Below are positions 15,841-24,187 of a stretch of DNA of 40,947 nucleotides, piece after piece. The position numbers were made by a program, and so were the translations under genes. Positions within the stretch are counted from its first letter, which is position 1. Each line of letters begins with the position of its first letter. The stretch lies in NCBI RefSeq assembly GCF_001270745.1, contig NZ_KQ434755.1, positions 340,839 through 381,785 of the forward strand, written 5' to 3'. The DNA comes from Jiangella muralis. GTDB lineage: Bacteria; Actinomycetota; Actinomycetes; Jiangellales; Jiangellaceae. Below the pieces are notes generated by a model. That model did not search any database and was not told where the DNA came from. It was given only the letters and a program-made list of their open reading frames with translations.

Positions 15841-17042
15841 CCGACGACCTCGTCTGCCCGCGGTGCGCCGCGCCCGGCGCCGGCTACCGCGGCTGCCCGC
15901 ACTGCGCCGGCGACGGCCGCTACGTCAACCTCGTCCCGCCGCTGGCCGACCTCGCCGGCCGCGACCTGCGCGCGTTCCGCGGCGGACCGTGGGGCTGGGC
16001 GGACACGCTGCCGCTGTCCGGCGTCGCCGCGCCGGTCACGCTGGGGGAGGGGAACACGCCGTGCTTCCCGCTGGACCCGTCCGGCCGGATCTGGCTGAAG
16101 AACGAGGGCGCGAACCCGACGTGGTCGCACAAGGACCGCGCGATGAGCGCCGCGACCACCAAGGCGGCCGAGTCCGGCGCCGCCACCGTGGTCGCGCCGT
16201 CCAGCGGCAACGCCGGGCTGGCGGCCGCCGCCTACGCGGCGCGGGCCGGGCTGCGCGCCGTCGTCCCGACCTACGGGCCGCTGCCGCCGGCCTTCCAGGC
16301 GCTGCTGGAGCACCTGGGCGCGATCCTCATCGCCGCCGACGGCTTCGAGGGCCGCTCCGCGATGACCAGGATCGGCATCGACGAGCTGGGCTGGTACCCG
16401 GTGACCTTCACCGACCCGCGGGTCGGCGGCAACCCGTACGGCAACGCCGGCTACAAGAGCCTCGCGTACGAGCTGGCCCGCGACCTCGGCGACGACCTCG
16501 CCGCCGTCGTCGTGCCGACCAGCCGCGCCGACCTCATGTCCGGCATCGCCCGCGGCTTCGAGGAGCTGGCCGCGGCCGGGCTGATCGCGCGGAGGCCGGC
16601 CATGGTCGCGGCCGAGGCGAGCACCGGCGCCGCGTTCAGCGCCGCGCTCGCCCTCGATGACCCGGCGGAGCAGGACCTCGTCACCGTCGAGCGACAGGAG
16701 TCGGCGGCGTTCTCGATCGGCAGCGACAGCGCGCACTGGCAGGGGCTGTGGGCGCTGCGCACCTCCGGCGGCTGGGCCGTCGCCGTCGACGAGCCCGTCT
16801 ACCTGGCCGAACAGGCCCGCCTCGGCCGCGAGACCGGCCTGGCCGTCGAGGCAGCGGCAGCCGTCGCGGTCGCGGCGGCGCGCGAGGTGGCGCAGCGGGC
16901 CGACGGCGTCGTCGTCGCCGTCTCGACCTCGATCGCGGTGAAGGACCCGGCCGTCATGGCCGCGCCCCGTTCCGCGCCGGTCCAGCTGCCCGCGGACGCC
17001 CGCGCGCTCGCCGCCCACGTCGACCAGGCCGTGCCGCGATGA
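15837..17042 (+). CDS. Threonine synthase-like PLP-dependent enzyme
   Basis: A 401-residue fold type II PLP protein. It begins with a small zinc-ribbon-like knot (CPRCAAPGAGYRGCPHC), as in many threonine synthase-related proteins. LGEGNTPCF follows, then the Schiff-base lysine in WSHKDRAM (K99), the phosphate-contacting loop SSGNAG (122-127), and a C-terminal region with VAVSTSIAVKDP. The chain is a little shorter than true threonine synthases, and the operon has no homoserine kinase or dehydrogenase, so it more likely eliminates or replaces a beta/gamma group (dehydratase- or lyase-type) in the pathway's amino-acid intermediate. That reaction is inference. It overlaps both neighbours by 4 bp. 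Confidence 0.75.
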   Translation: MTDDLVCPRCAAPGAGYRGCPHCAGDGRYVNLVPPLADLAGRDLRAFRGGPWGWADTLPLSGVAAPVTLGEGNTPCFPLDPSGRIWLKNEGANPTWSHKDRAMSAATTKAAESGAATVVAPSSGNAGLAAAAYAARAGLRAVVPTYGPLPPAFQALLEHLGAILIAADGFEGRSAMTRIGIDELGWYPVTFTDPRVGGNPYGNAGYKSLAYELARDLGDDLAAVVVPTSRADLMSGIARGFEELAAAGLIARRPAMVAAEASTGAAFSAALALDDPAEQDLVTVERQESAAFSIGSDSAHWQGLWALRTSGGWAVAVDEPVYLAEQARLGRETGLAVEAAAAVAVAAAREVAQRADGVVVAVSTSIAVKDPAVMAAPRSAPVQLPADARALAAHVDQAVPR

Positions 17043-17419
17043 GGATCCAGCGCCGCGGCGAGCAGGCGATCACGGCGCCGCAGGTGCACGACGGGCCGGG
17101 CGAGCTGACCATCGACCGCTACTTCGCCGGCGTCTCCCGGCTGCCGGTCTCGGTGCACGTCTGGGAGTTCCCGCCCGGGGCCGGTGAGGGCCCGCACACG
17201 CACGACGATGACGACGCGCTCGCCGAGCTGTATCTGGTCGTCCGCGGGAGCGTGCGGGTCACCGCCGGCGACGAGACCGCCGAGCTGCACGAGGGCGACG
17301 CCCTCTATGCCGCGCCGGGCGAGCCGCACGGCGTGCTCAACCACACCGACCGGCCGGCGACGCTGGTGCTGGTGTGGGGGCCGCCCGCGGTCACAGGCCC
17401 AGGTTCGCCGACCCGGTGA
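17039..17419 (+). CDS. Small cupin-domain protein
   Basis: A 126-residue single cupin barrel. Motif 1 is recognisable as G-x-GPHTHDDDDALAELYLVVRG (metal-ligand His-x-His and Glu), and motif 2 as GDALYAAPGEPHGVLNHTD. Proteins like this act as metal-dependent isomerases, dioxygenases or sensors; the reaction cannot be told. It is the last gene of the oxidase/ABC operon, coupled by ATGA to the PLP-enzyme gene, and its end overlaps the convergent GntR gene by 29 bp. Confidence 0.8.
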   Translation: MRIQRRGEQAITAPQVHDGPGELTIDRYFAGVSRLPVSVHVWEFPPGAGEGPHTHDDDDALAELYLVVRGSVRVTAGDETAELHEGDALYAAPGEPHGVLNHTDRPATLVLVWGPPAVTGPGSPTR

Positions 17420-18098
17420 CGGAGGCCGGCGAGAAGCCGGTGATCAGCGCCTCGATGACGCGGCGCCGGCTCTGCTCGATCTGCTCGGCGCTGAGCTGGC
17501 GGGCCCGCTCGGCGTCGCCGGCGACGATCGCGTCGTACAGCTCGAGGTGCTCGTGCACCTGCTCGCTGCTGGTGTCCTCGACCGTCAGGCTGAGGAAGAA
17601 CAGCCGCTGCATCTCCTCCAGCAGCGTGCGGATCGACCGGGCCAGCCGGTGGTTGCCCGCGGCCTCGGCCAGCCGGACGTGGAACTCGCGGTTGTCGACG
17701 ATGAACCGCTCGTAGCTCTCCGGGTCGGTGTGGTCGTACTCGGCGTGGGCGAGGTAGTGCATCGCCGTGATGGCCGGCCGCGGCGCCCGCCTGGCGGCCA
17801 GCTCGCAGGCCGCGGGCTCGAGCAGCAGCCGCAGCTCGAACACCTCGTTCACGTCGGTGATCTTCAGGTCGGTGACCCGGTAGCCCTTGCGCGGCCTGAC
17901 CTCGACGAAGCCGTCCTGCACCAGCCGGCCGAGCGCGCCGCGCACCGGCGTGCGGCCGACCCCGAACTTGGCGGCCAGCAGCGCCTCACGCAGTTCGGTG
18001 CCGGGAGCCAGCGCGCAGGTGAGGATGGCCCGCTTCAGGCGCTCGTACGCCAGGTCCGTGGCGGTGGCCCCGGCCGTCCCCTCGGTTGTGTGTGTCAA
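17391..18098 (-). CDS. GntR-family regulator with FCD effector domain
   Basis: A 235-residue regulator read from TTG 18098, which has a strong AGGAGAGG site eight bases upstream; no ATG or GTG offers a better start. Residues ~15-80 are the winged helix (LAYERLKRAILTCALAPGTELRE...GRTPVRGALGRLVQDGFVEVRPRKGYRV). The rest is the all-helical FCD domain with its metal-type residues in DNREFHVRLAEAAGN and HLELYDAIVAGDAERA. FCD regulators usually respond to organic or amino acids. The gene is convergent to the oxidase operon and divergent from the second ABC operon, with palindromic sites in the shared intergenic region. Confidence 0.9.
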   Translation of the reverse strand: MTHTTEGTAGATATDLAYERLKRAILTCALAPGTELREALLAAKFGVGRTPVRGALGRLVQDGFVEVRPRKGYRVTDLKITDVNEVFELRLLLEPAACELAARRAPRPAITAMHYLAHAEYDHTDPESYERFIVDNREFHVRLAEAAGNHRLARSIRTLLEEMQRLFFLSLTVEDTSSEQVHEHLELYDAIVAGDAERARQLSAEQIEQSRRRVIEALITGFSPASVTGSANLGL

Positions 18099-18130
18099 CC
18101 GCGTTACCTCTCCTCGCGGCTCTTGCCACG

Positions 18131-18166
18131 GTGATGCATCACTCGTATGTTACCTGACACATCACA
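18131..18166. promoter_or_regulatory. Candidate GntR operator between the GntR gene and the second ABC operon
   Basis: GTGATGCATCAC (18131-18142) is a perfect 12 bp palindrome, and TGACACATCACA (18155-18166) carries a second half-site. They lie 33-68 bp upstream of the GntR start and 18-53 bp upstream of the leader ORF at 18184, which suits repression of both. The arrangement recurs upstream of the CDF transporter gene at 6778-6817. Confidence 0.55.
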
Positions 18167-18183
18167 ATCGGAAGGGGCCAGAA

Positions 18184-18255
18184 ATGCGCATCCACCCGAG
18201 GCTGACGACCCGCGATCTTCCACCCGTTGCTGCTCTTCGGCGCAAGGCTACTTGA
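18184..18255 (+). CDS. Possible 23-codon leader peptide upstream of the fused ATPase gene
   Basis: ATG 18184 follows GGAAGGGG with a 6-base gap, the best ribosome site in this region, and the frame runs 23 codons to TGA at 18253-18255. The last base of that stop is the first base of the ATPase start (TGATG), so translation of the ATPase, whose own site (AAGG) is weak, is probably coupled to it. The peptide is basic, with Arg at positions 2, 6, 10, 19 and 20 and Lys at 21. It uses AT-richer codons (CTT, GTT, GCT, ACT, CCA) that are rare in the neighbouring genes. It lies directly behind the GntR operator. It could be a regulatory leader or just a coupling ORF; no family is recognised. Confidence 0.5.
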   Translation: MRIHPRLTTRDLPPVAALRRKAT

Positions 18256-20408
18256 TGGCCGCCTCGGCGCCCGCCGGCGCCGAGCTGCTGGCCATCCGCG
18301 ATCTGCGGGTCACCTTCCGCGCCGCCGGACGCGACGTCCACGCCGTCCGCGGCGCCGACCTCTCCGTCGCGGAGGGCGAGACGCTCGCCGTCGTCGGTGA
18401 GTCGGGCTCGGGCAAGAGCGTCACGATGATGGCGGCCCTCGGGCTGCTGCCGGAGAACGCGGAGGTGTCGGGGTCCATCCGGCTGCGCGGCCGCGAGCTG
18501 CTGGCGATGGACGAGCGCGCGCTGCGGTCCGTGCGCGGCGCCGAGATCGGCGTGATCTTCCAGGACCCGATGTCGTCGCTGAACCCCGTCCACACCGTCA
18601 GCCGGCAGATCGCCGAGGCGATCCGCGCCCACGCCGACGTCTCCCGCGGCGCGGCGCACGCGCGGTCGGTCGAGCTGCTCGGCGAGGTCGGCATCCCCGA
18701 CCCCCGGACCCGCGCCGACGACTATCCGCACCAGTTCTCCGGCGGGATGCGCCAGCGGGTCATGATCGCGATGGCGCTCGCCTGCGGCCCCCGCGTGCTG
18801 GTCGCCGACGAGCCCACGACCGCCCTCGACGTCACCGTTCAAGCCCAGATCGTCGACCTCGTCGACCGGATCCGCCGCGACCGCGGCATGGCGGTCATCT
18901 GGATCAGCCACGACCTCGGCGTCGTCGCCCAGCTCGCCGACCGCGTCACCGTCATGTACGCCGGCCGGGTGGTCGAGCAGGGCCCGTGCGCCGACCTCTT
19001 CGACGCCGCCGTCCACCCCTACACCGCCGGCCTGCTGCGCGCGATGCCGCGGCTGGACGCCCCTGCGGGGTCGCCGCTGGAGGTGATTCCGGGCAGCCTG
19101 CCCGACCCGGAGACCCAGCCCGAGGGCTGCGTGTTCGCCCCGCGCTGCGACCACGCCCACGACCCGTGCGCCGCCGCCCGCCCGGCCCTGCTGCCGCTCG
19201 CGGCGGGCGGCGGCCACGCGGTGGCCTGCCACCGCTCCGGCGAGCTGAGCGCCGTGGTAGGCAGACCCCTCCCGGCCCGGGTGGGGCCCACCCTACGGGC
19301 GGGCACCGACAACGTCCGTTCGCACGACGCGCCCGCGGCCGCACCGCCCGCGGCCGCACCGCCCGCCGCCGCGCCCGCACCCGCCGCGGCCACACCTCCG
19401 GTCGTCGTCGCGCTGGAGGAGCTGCGGGTGCACTACCGGGGCCGCGGTTCGTGGCGGCGGGCCGCCGCACCCGTGCGCGCCGTCGACGGCGTCACCCTCG
19501 ACCTCGAGCACGGACGGACGCTCGGGCTGGTCGGCGAGAGCGGGTCGGGCAAGTCGACGCTGGCGCGTGCGCTGCTGGGGCTCGAGCAGCCCAGCGGCGG
19601 CACGGTCGCGTTCGGCGGCCGCGTGCTGGACTCGATGAGCGCGGCCGGGCTGCGCGACCTGCGCCGCACCGCGCAGATGGTGTTCCAGGACCCGGCGGCG
19701 TCGATGAACCCGGCGCTGCGGGTCGAGGACGTCGTCGGGGAGCCGCTGCGGATCAACCGCCGCGGCAGCGCCGCCGAGCAGCGGGCCCGCGCCGCCGAGC
19801 TGCTGGAGGTCGTCGAGCTGCCGCGTGAACTGGGCCGCCGCTACCCGCACCAGCTCAGCGGCGGGCAGCGGCAGCGGGTCGCGATCGCCCGCGGGCTGGC
19901 GCTGGACCCGCAGGTCCTCGTCTGCGATGAGCCGGTGTCCGCGCTCGACGTGTCCGTGCAGGCGCAGATCATCACGCTGCTGTCGCGGCTGCAGGCCGAA
20001 CTGGGGCTGTCGCTCCTCGTGATCTCGCACGACCTGGCCGTCATCCGGACCATCGCGCACCGGGTGGCCGTCATGTACCTCGGCCGCATCGTCGAACTGG
20101 GCGGCCGCGACGACGTCTTCGGCCGGCCGCGGCATCCGTACACGCGCGGCCTGCTCGACGCCGTCCCCGTCCCCGATCCGCACCGGCGGTCCCGGCCGGC
20201 ACCGCTGGCCGGCGACCCCCCGAGCCCGGTGGCGCCCCCGCCGGGCTGCCGGTTCCACGAACGCTGTGCGTTCGCCCGGCCCGGGCTCTGCGACACCACT
20301 CCGCCACCCCTGGAGGAGCAGCGCCCCGGCCACTGGACGGCCTGCCATCTCGCCGACGAGATCGCCGCGTCGTCCGCCCCCGATCCGGCCCATGCGGCGA
20401 CGGGTTGA
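18255..20408 (+). CDS. Fused two-domain peptide ABC transporter ATPase (DppD-DppF type)
   Basis: A 717-residue protein carrying both ATPases of a peptide-type transporter. Domain 1 has Walker A GESGSGKS (48-55), [12 protein letters not shown], signature [25 protein letters not shown] and the Cys-rich extension [12 protein letters not shown]. Domain 2 has Walker A GESGSGKS (427-434), [35 protein letters not shown] and [13 protein letters not shown]. The linker holds an in-frame copy of a palindromic repeat (residues about 334-355) and a Pro/Ala-rich tandem repeat. Fusion guarantees 1:1 supply of the two ATPases. ATG 18255 is coupled to the leader ORF; the frame extends upstream without a good start. 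Confidence 0.92.
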   Translation: MAASAPAGAELLAIRDLRVTFRAAGRDVHAVRGADLSVAEGETLAVVGESGSGKSVTMMAALGLLPENAEVSGSIRLRGRELLAMDERALRSVRGAEIGVIFQDPMSSLNPVHTVSRQIAEAIRAHADVSRGAAHARSVELLGEVGIPDPRTRADDYPHQFSGGMRQRVMIAMALACGPRVLVADEPTTALDVTVQAQIVDLVDRIRRDRGMAVIWISHDLGVVAQLADRVTVMYAGRVVEQGPCADLFDAAVHPYTAGLLRAMPRLDAPAGSPLEVIPGSLPDPETQPEGCVFAPRCDHAHDPCAAARPALLPLAAGGGHAVACHRSGELSAVVGRPLPARVGPTLRAGTDNVRSHDAPAAAPPAAAPPAAAPAPAAATPPVVVALEELRVHYRGRGSWRRAAAPVRAVDGVTLDLEHGRTLGLVGESGSGKSTLARALLGLEQPSGGTVAFGGRVLDSMSAAGLRDLRRTAQMVFQDPAASMNPALRVEDVVGEPLRINRRGSAAEQRARAAELLEVVELPRELGRRYPHQLSGGQRQRVAIARGLALDPQVLVCDEPVSALDVSVQAQIITLLSRLQAELGLSLLVISHDLAVIRTIAHRVAVMYLGRIVELGGRDDVFGRPRHPYTRGLLDAVPVPDPHRRSRPAPLAGDPPSPVAPPPGCRFHERCAFARPGLCDTTPPPLEEQRPGHWTACHLADEIAASSAPDPAHAATG
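19256..19317 (-). repeat. Palindrome-rich repeat, intragenic copy B in the ATPase linker
   Basis: This is the reverse-orientation copy of the 2853-2915 element; 19286-19311 is a 26 bp exact match. It is translated in frame as about 21 residues ([20 protein letters not shown] and onwards) at the junction between the Cys-rich end of ATPase domain 1 and the Pro/Ala linker. That is a site where an insertion would be tolerated. Confidence 0.7.
19331..19360 (+). repeat. 15 bp tandem repeat coding for a Pro/Ala linker
   Basis: Two exact units of GCCCGCGGCCGCACC (19331-19345 and 19346-19360), followed by a degenerate third, encode PAAAP-type repeats between the two ATPase domains. The linker may vary in length between strains. 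Confidence 0.6.
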
Positions 20409-20447
20409 CCTGCCGCCGACGCCACCGAACGCCCTCCGGAGGTCCAC

Positions 20448-22124
20448 ATGTTCCACCGTCGTATCAGCAGAGCCGGGGCACCCGTCGCCGCGCTCGTCGC
20501 CGTCCTGGCGCTCGGAGCCTGCGGGTCCGGCGACGGCGGCGGCGGTGGCGGTGGCGCCGAGGACGCCGGGCCGGCCGGCGGCGCCTCCACCGCCGAGTCG
20601 CTGCGCATCGGGATCATGTCCGAGGAGGGCAACCTGACGCCGCACACGTACGCGACCGGTTTCCCGGGGCTGAACCTCACGATGCTCAGCTACGACTCGC
20701 TCATGCAGGTCGACGAGAACGGCCAGCCGCAGCCGTGGCTGGCGGAGACGGTGGAGGGCTCGGCGGACGGCCTCACCTACACCCTGAGCCTGGCCGACGG
20801 CGTCAGCTGGCACGACGGCGAGCCGCTCACCGCCGAGGACGTCGTGTTCAGCGTCGACTACTACAAGGCCGGCCCGCCCGGGCGGTTCGCCACCGCGATG
20901 GGCAATGTCACCCAGGCCGTGGCGCAGGACGAGTCCACCGTCGTCCTCACGCTCGCCACGCCGGACCCGTCGTTCGAGATCCGCGTCCTCGCGGACGTGC
21001 CGGTCCTGGCGGAGCACATCTGGTCCGGCATCGCCGACCCCGACGTCGCGCCGTTCGACGAGTCCACGAACGTCGGCTCCGGGCCGTACCGGCTGGTGGA
21101 GTCCGATCCCGGCGTCAGCTACTCGTTCGAGGCGAACCCGGAGTACTTCCGCGGCGAGCCGAAGGTGGACGAGCTGGTCGTCGTCCAGTTCGCCGACGAG
21201 GCCGGCGCCACCGCGGCGCTGCGGTCGGGGGAGATCGACACGATGATGCGGTCGATCTCGCCGGAGCAGATCGACGTGCTGCGCGGCACCGGCACGCTGG
21301 ATGTCGTCGAGGCGCCCGAGTACACGACGACGCTGCTGGTGTTCAACACCGCCGTGGCGCCGTTCGACCAGGCGGAGTTCCGCCGCGCCGTCGGGCTCGC
21401 CGTCGACCGGCAGCGGCTGGTCGACGACGTGTTCCTCGGCGCCGCCGTGGTCGGCAACGCCGGCTGGGTACACCCGGATTCGCCCTGGTACGACGAGTCC
21501 GTCGAGACCGTCCACGACCCGGAGCAGGCGGCCGGGCTGCTCGACGACCTCGGGCTGACCGACTCCGACTCCGACGGCATCCGCGAGCTGGACGGCGCGC
21601 CGCTCTCGTTCGAGCTGCTGGTCGCGTCGAACAACGCGCTGCGGATGCGGCTGGCCGAGCTGATCGGCGAGCAGCTCGGCGAGGTCGGCATCGGCGTCGA
21701 GGTCAGCTCGGTCGAGATGCAGACGCTGGACGACGCGGTCTGGCCCGGCTACGACGTCACCCAGGGCCGCAACTACGACCTGGCCATGTGGGGCTGGTCG
21801 GCGGCCAGCCAGGCCGACATCGGCCAGATGGCGTCGCTGGTGGCCACCGACCCGGCGCTCGGCAACCTCAACGTCACCGGCTACTCCGACCCGGAGACCG
21901 ACGCGCTCGCCGCGCAGCTCGACACCGAGCTGGACCCGGCCGCCCGCGAAGGGGTCGCCGACCAGCTGCAGCAGCGGATCGCCGAGGAGGCCCCGTTCGT
22001 GTCGCTGCTGCATCCCAACGGCGCCTACGGCTACAACCCGTCGGTCTTCGGCGACTGGGTGTCGATCACGGGCACCGGCCCGATGACGAAGCTGTCCTTC
22101 ATCCCCGACGACGGCCAGCCCTGA
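20448..22124 (+). CDS. Family 5 extracellular solute-binding lipoprotein
   Basis: A 558-residue binding protein preceded by GGAGG six bases upstream of ATG 20448. The signal is basic FHRRISR plus a hydrophobic run with lipobox LGAC (Cys near residue 25), followed by a Gly/Asp-rich spacer. The mature part has the family 5 features: YTLSLADGVSWHDGEPLTAEDVVFSV, NVGSGPYRLVESD, FRRAVGLAVDRQRLV and ISITGTGP near the end. It serves the transporter encoded by the fused ATPase and the two permeases downstream. A large stem-loop element follows just after its stop. Confidence 0.93.
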   Translation: MFHRRISRAGAPVAALVAVLALGACGSGDGGGGGGGAEDAGPAGGASTAESLRIGIMSEEGNLTPHTYATGFPGLNLTMLSYDSLMQVDENGQPQPWLAETVEGSADGLTYTLSLADGVSWHDGEPLTAEDVVFSVDYYKAGPPGRFATAMGNVTQAVAQDESTVVLTLATPDPSFEIRVLADVPVLAEHIWSGIADPDVAPFDESTNVGSGPYRLVESDPGVSYSFEANPEYFRGEPKVDELVVVQFADEAGATAALRSGEIDTMMRSISPEQIDVLRGTGTLDVVEAPEYTTTLLVFNTAVAPFDQAEFRRAVGLAVDRQRLVDDVFLGAAVVGNAGWVHPDSPWYDESVETVHDPEQAAGLLDDLGLTDSDSDGIRELDGAPLSFELLVASNNALRMRLAELIGEQLGEVGIGVEVSSVEMQTLDDAVWPGYDVTQGRNYDLAMWGWSAASQADIGQMASLVATDPALGNLNVTGYSDPETDALAAQLDTELDPAAREGVADQLQQRIAEEAPFVSLLHPNGAYGYNPSVFGDWVSITGTGPMTKLSFIPDDGQP

Positions 22125-22126
22125 CG

Positions 22127-23263
22127 ATGCGCGCCCGGCACCTGGGCCGAGGGCGGGCCTCCCAAGTCCGTGGCCTACCGAGCGACGACCAGGCGGCGCC
22201 TCGCGGCGTTCTCGTCAGTCGCCATAGGCACCGCTATGTCTCCTTCCTCGGCCTTGCGAGGCATCCACCTGGACGCCGCTCGCCACGGCCGAGACTTGGG
22301 AGACCCGCCCTAGCCCGCCTCGGCCAGTACGCCGTCGTGCTGGTCGTCGCGGTCTCGCTGAACTTCGCCCTGCCGCGGCTGATGCCGGGCTCACCGCTCG
22401 CGCTCATCGCCGGCGTCGAGGTGGGTGAGATGACGGCGGAGGAGCGGGCCGCCGTCACCGCCGACGCCGGCCTGGACCGGCCGCTGGTCGTCCAGTACCT
22501 GAGCTACTGGAAGAGCATCCTCACGCTGGACTTCGGCTACTCGTTCCGGCAGGGCACGCCGATCGAGGAGCTGGTGCTGGACCGGGTGCCGTGGACGCTG
22601 CTGCTGACGCTCACCGCGCTGGTGGTGTCGGGGGTCATCGGGATCGCGCTGGGGGCGTTCGCGGCCTGGCGGCGCGGCGGCAAATGGGACGTGTCGTCGC
22701 TGGCCGTGATGATCGCGCTGGAGTCGACGCCGCAGTTCTGGCTCGGCATGCTGTTCATCGCGCTGTTCTCGGTGTCGCTGGGCTGGCTGCCGTCGTTCGG
22801 CGCCACGACGGCCGGCGCGGACCTCACCGGCCTCGCCTGGCTCGCCGACGTCGCCGAGCACGCCGTCCTGCCGGTGCTGACGCTGTCGATCCTCAGCATC
22901 CCCGCCGTCTACCTGTCGATGCGCTACTCGACGCTGTCGGTGCTCGGCGAGGACTACATCCGCACCGCGCAGGCCAAGGGGCTGCGGCCGCGCACCGTCA
23001 TGCTGCACCACGTGGTGCGGACGGCGCTGCTGCCGGTGACGACGGTGCTGGCGCTGCGGCTGGGCTGGGCGTTCGGCGGCACCGTCGTCATCGAGACGGT
23101 GTTCTCCTATCCGGGGCTGGGGCGGCTGATGTACGACGCCGTCTCCGCCCGCGACTACCCGGTCATGCAGGCGACCTTCCTGGTCTTCACGATCGCGGTG
23201 CTGCTGGCCAACCTGCTCGCCGACTCGCTCTATCCCCGTCTGGACCCGAGGGTGCGCGTATGA
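22127..23263 (+). CDS. Peptide-type ABC transporter permease, DppB-like, with unusual N-terminal insertion
   Basis: A 378-residue permease when read from ATG 22127, the only start in frame that keeps the first membrane helix. Residues 4-61 are an Arg-rich segment unlike any DppB N-terminus and coincide with a large palindrome (22142-22326). Without them the protein would begin MRALARLGQYAVVLVVAV, a normal DppB start. The rest is standard: FALPRLMPGSP after TM1, the periplasmic DAGLDRPLVVQYLSY, the coupling loop TAQAKGLRPRTVMLHHVVRTALLP and ETVFSYPGLGRLMYDAV. It overlaps the next permease by ATGA. The core is certain; the true start is not. Confidence 0.85.
   Translation: MRARHLGRGRASQVRGLPSDDQAAPRGVLVSRHRHRYVSFLGLARHPPGRRSPRPRLGRPALARLGQYAVVLVVAVSLNFALPRLMPGSPLALIAGVEVGEMTAEERAAVTADAGLDRPLVVQYLSYWKSILTLDFGYSFRQGTPIEELVLDRVPWTLLLTLTALVVSGVIGIALGAFAAWRRGGKWDVSSLAVMIALESTPQFWLGMLFIALFSVSLGWLPSFGATTAGADLTGLAWLADVAEHAVLPVLTLSILSIPAVYLSMRYSTLSVLGEDYIRTAQAKGLRPRTVMLHHVVRTALLPVTTVLALRLGWAFGGTVVIETVFSYPGLGRLMYDAVSARDYPVMQATFLVFTIAVLLANLLADSLYPRLDPRVRV
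22136..22309. repeat. Palindromic 174 bp element apparently inserted in frame in the permease gene
   Basis: The outer arms 22151-22168 and 22293-22310 (GGGCGGGCCTCCCAAGTC against GACTTGGGAGACCCGCCC) match at 17 of 18 positions. Pairing can extend outward to 22142 and 22326. Inside are GCGGCGT/ACGCCGC (22203-22209, 22273-22279), CATAG/CTATG (22223-22227, 22234-22238) and CCTCG/CGAGG (22246-22250, 22257-22261), which together give a branched fold. The stretch between codon 3 (GCC) and codon 62 (CTA) is 58 codons long and stop-free. It could be an inserted mobile palindrome or an intercistronic RNA structure. Confidence 0.6.
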
Positions 23264-24156
23264 CGACCACCGTGAGCACCGAACCGGCGCCCGGCCCGGC
23301 CGGTCCCGCCCCCGTCGTGCGGCGCGGACGGCGGCTGCGCGACCACACGACCGCGCTCGGCGCCGTCGGCGGCGTCATCGTGCTGGCACTGGTCACCGTC
23401 GCCGTGCTGGCGCCGGTGCTGGCGCCGTACGACCCGGCCGAACGCGCGGGGACGCCGTTCTCGCCGCCGTCGCCTGACCACCTGCTCGGCACCAACGACG
23501 TCGGGCAGGACCTGCTCAGCGAGATGATCTACGGCACCCGGGTGTCGCTGACCGTCGGCATCGTGGCCGCCGCGGCCGCGATGCTGATCGGCACCGTCGT
23601 CGGGCTGATCGGCGGCTACTTCCCGCGACTGGGCGCCGTCGCCATGCGCGGTGTCGACGTCGTGCTGATCCTGCCGTTCCTGCCGCTGCTCATCGTGCTG
23701 GCCGCCTACCTGGGGCGCAGCATCGTCAACACCGTCATCATCATCGCGATCCTCATCTGGGCGCCGACCGCCCGGGTGATCCGCTCGCAGGTGCTGTCGC
23801 TGGCCGGCCGCGACTACATCGTCGCGGCCCGCTCGATGGGCGCCGGCCACGCCTACGTCCTCTGGCGGCACGTGCTGCCGAAGACCATGCTGCTGGCCAT
23901 CGGCGAGTTCGTCGCCGCCGCCAGCGGCGCGATCCTGCTGGAGTCGTCGCTGAGCTTCCTCGGCCTCGGCGACCCGCTGCAGGAGAGCTGGGGCTCCACC
24001 CTCTACTGGGCGCAGGCGCGCGGCGCGTTCCTCACCCCGGCGTGGAAGTGGTGGGTGCTGCCGCCCGGCCTGCTGATCATGCTCTCCGCCCTCGGATTCG
24101 CCCTGCTCGGCTACGCCCTCGAGCAGCGCATCAACCCACGCCTGCGCCGATCGTGA
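23260..24156 (+). CDS. Peptide-type ABC transporter permease, DppC-like
   Basis: A 298-residue permease starting at ATG 23260 inside the previous stop. A Pro-rich cytoplasmic tail precedes TM1 (about 36-58). The DppC hallmark PPSPDHLLGTNDVGQDLLSEMIYG follows, then the core helices, the coupling loop AARSMGAGHAYVLWRHVLPK, and LLESSLSFLGLGDPLQESWG. The last segment (LSALGFALLGYALEQRINPRLR) is typical. It partners the DppB-like permease. There is a 31 bp gap before the PIG-L-like gene, so the latter is probably in the same transcript. Confidence 0.92.
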   Translation: MTTTVSTEPAPGPAGPAPVVRRGRRLRDHTTALGAVGGVIVLALVTVAVLAPVLAPYDPAERAGTPFSPPSPDHLLGTNDVGQDLLSEMIYGTRVSLTVGIVAAAAAMLIGTVVGLIGGYFPRLGAVAMRGVDVVLILPFLPLLIVLAAYLGRSIVNTVIIIAILIWAPTARVIRSQVLSLAGRDYIVAARSMGAGHAYVLWRHVLPKTMLLAIGEFVAAASGAILLESSLSFLGLGDPLQESWGSTLYWAQARGAFLTPAWKWWVLPPGLLIMLSALGFALLGYALEQRINPRLRRS

Positions 24157-24187
24157 CGGCGCCGGCACCGACAGAAGGGACCCGCCC

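Noticed and set aside
15837..17042. Calling the PLP enzyme threonine synthase (thrC)
   Set aside because: No threonine-pathway genes are near and the context is catabolic; only the fold and active-site lysine are clear.
22337..22339. GTG as an alternative start for the DppB-like permease
   Set aside because: It would remove the conserved RLGQY and the beginning of the first membrane helix and has no ribosome site.
24160..24173. Short match to the palindromic repeat (CTGTCGGTGCC on the minus strand) before the PIG-L-like gene
   Set aside because: Only 11 bases match and neighbouring bases do not, so chance is likely in such GC-rich DNA.
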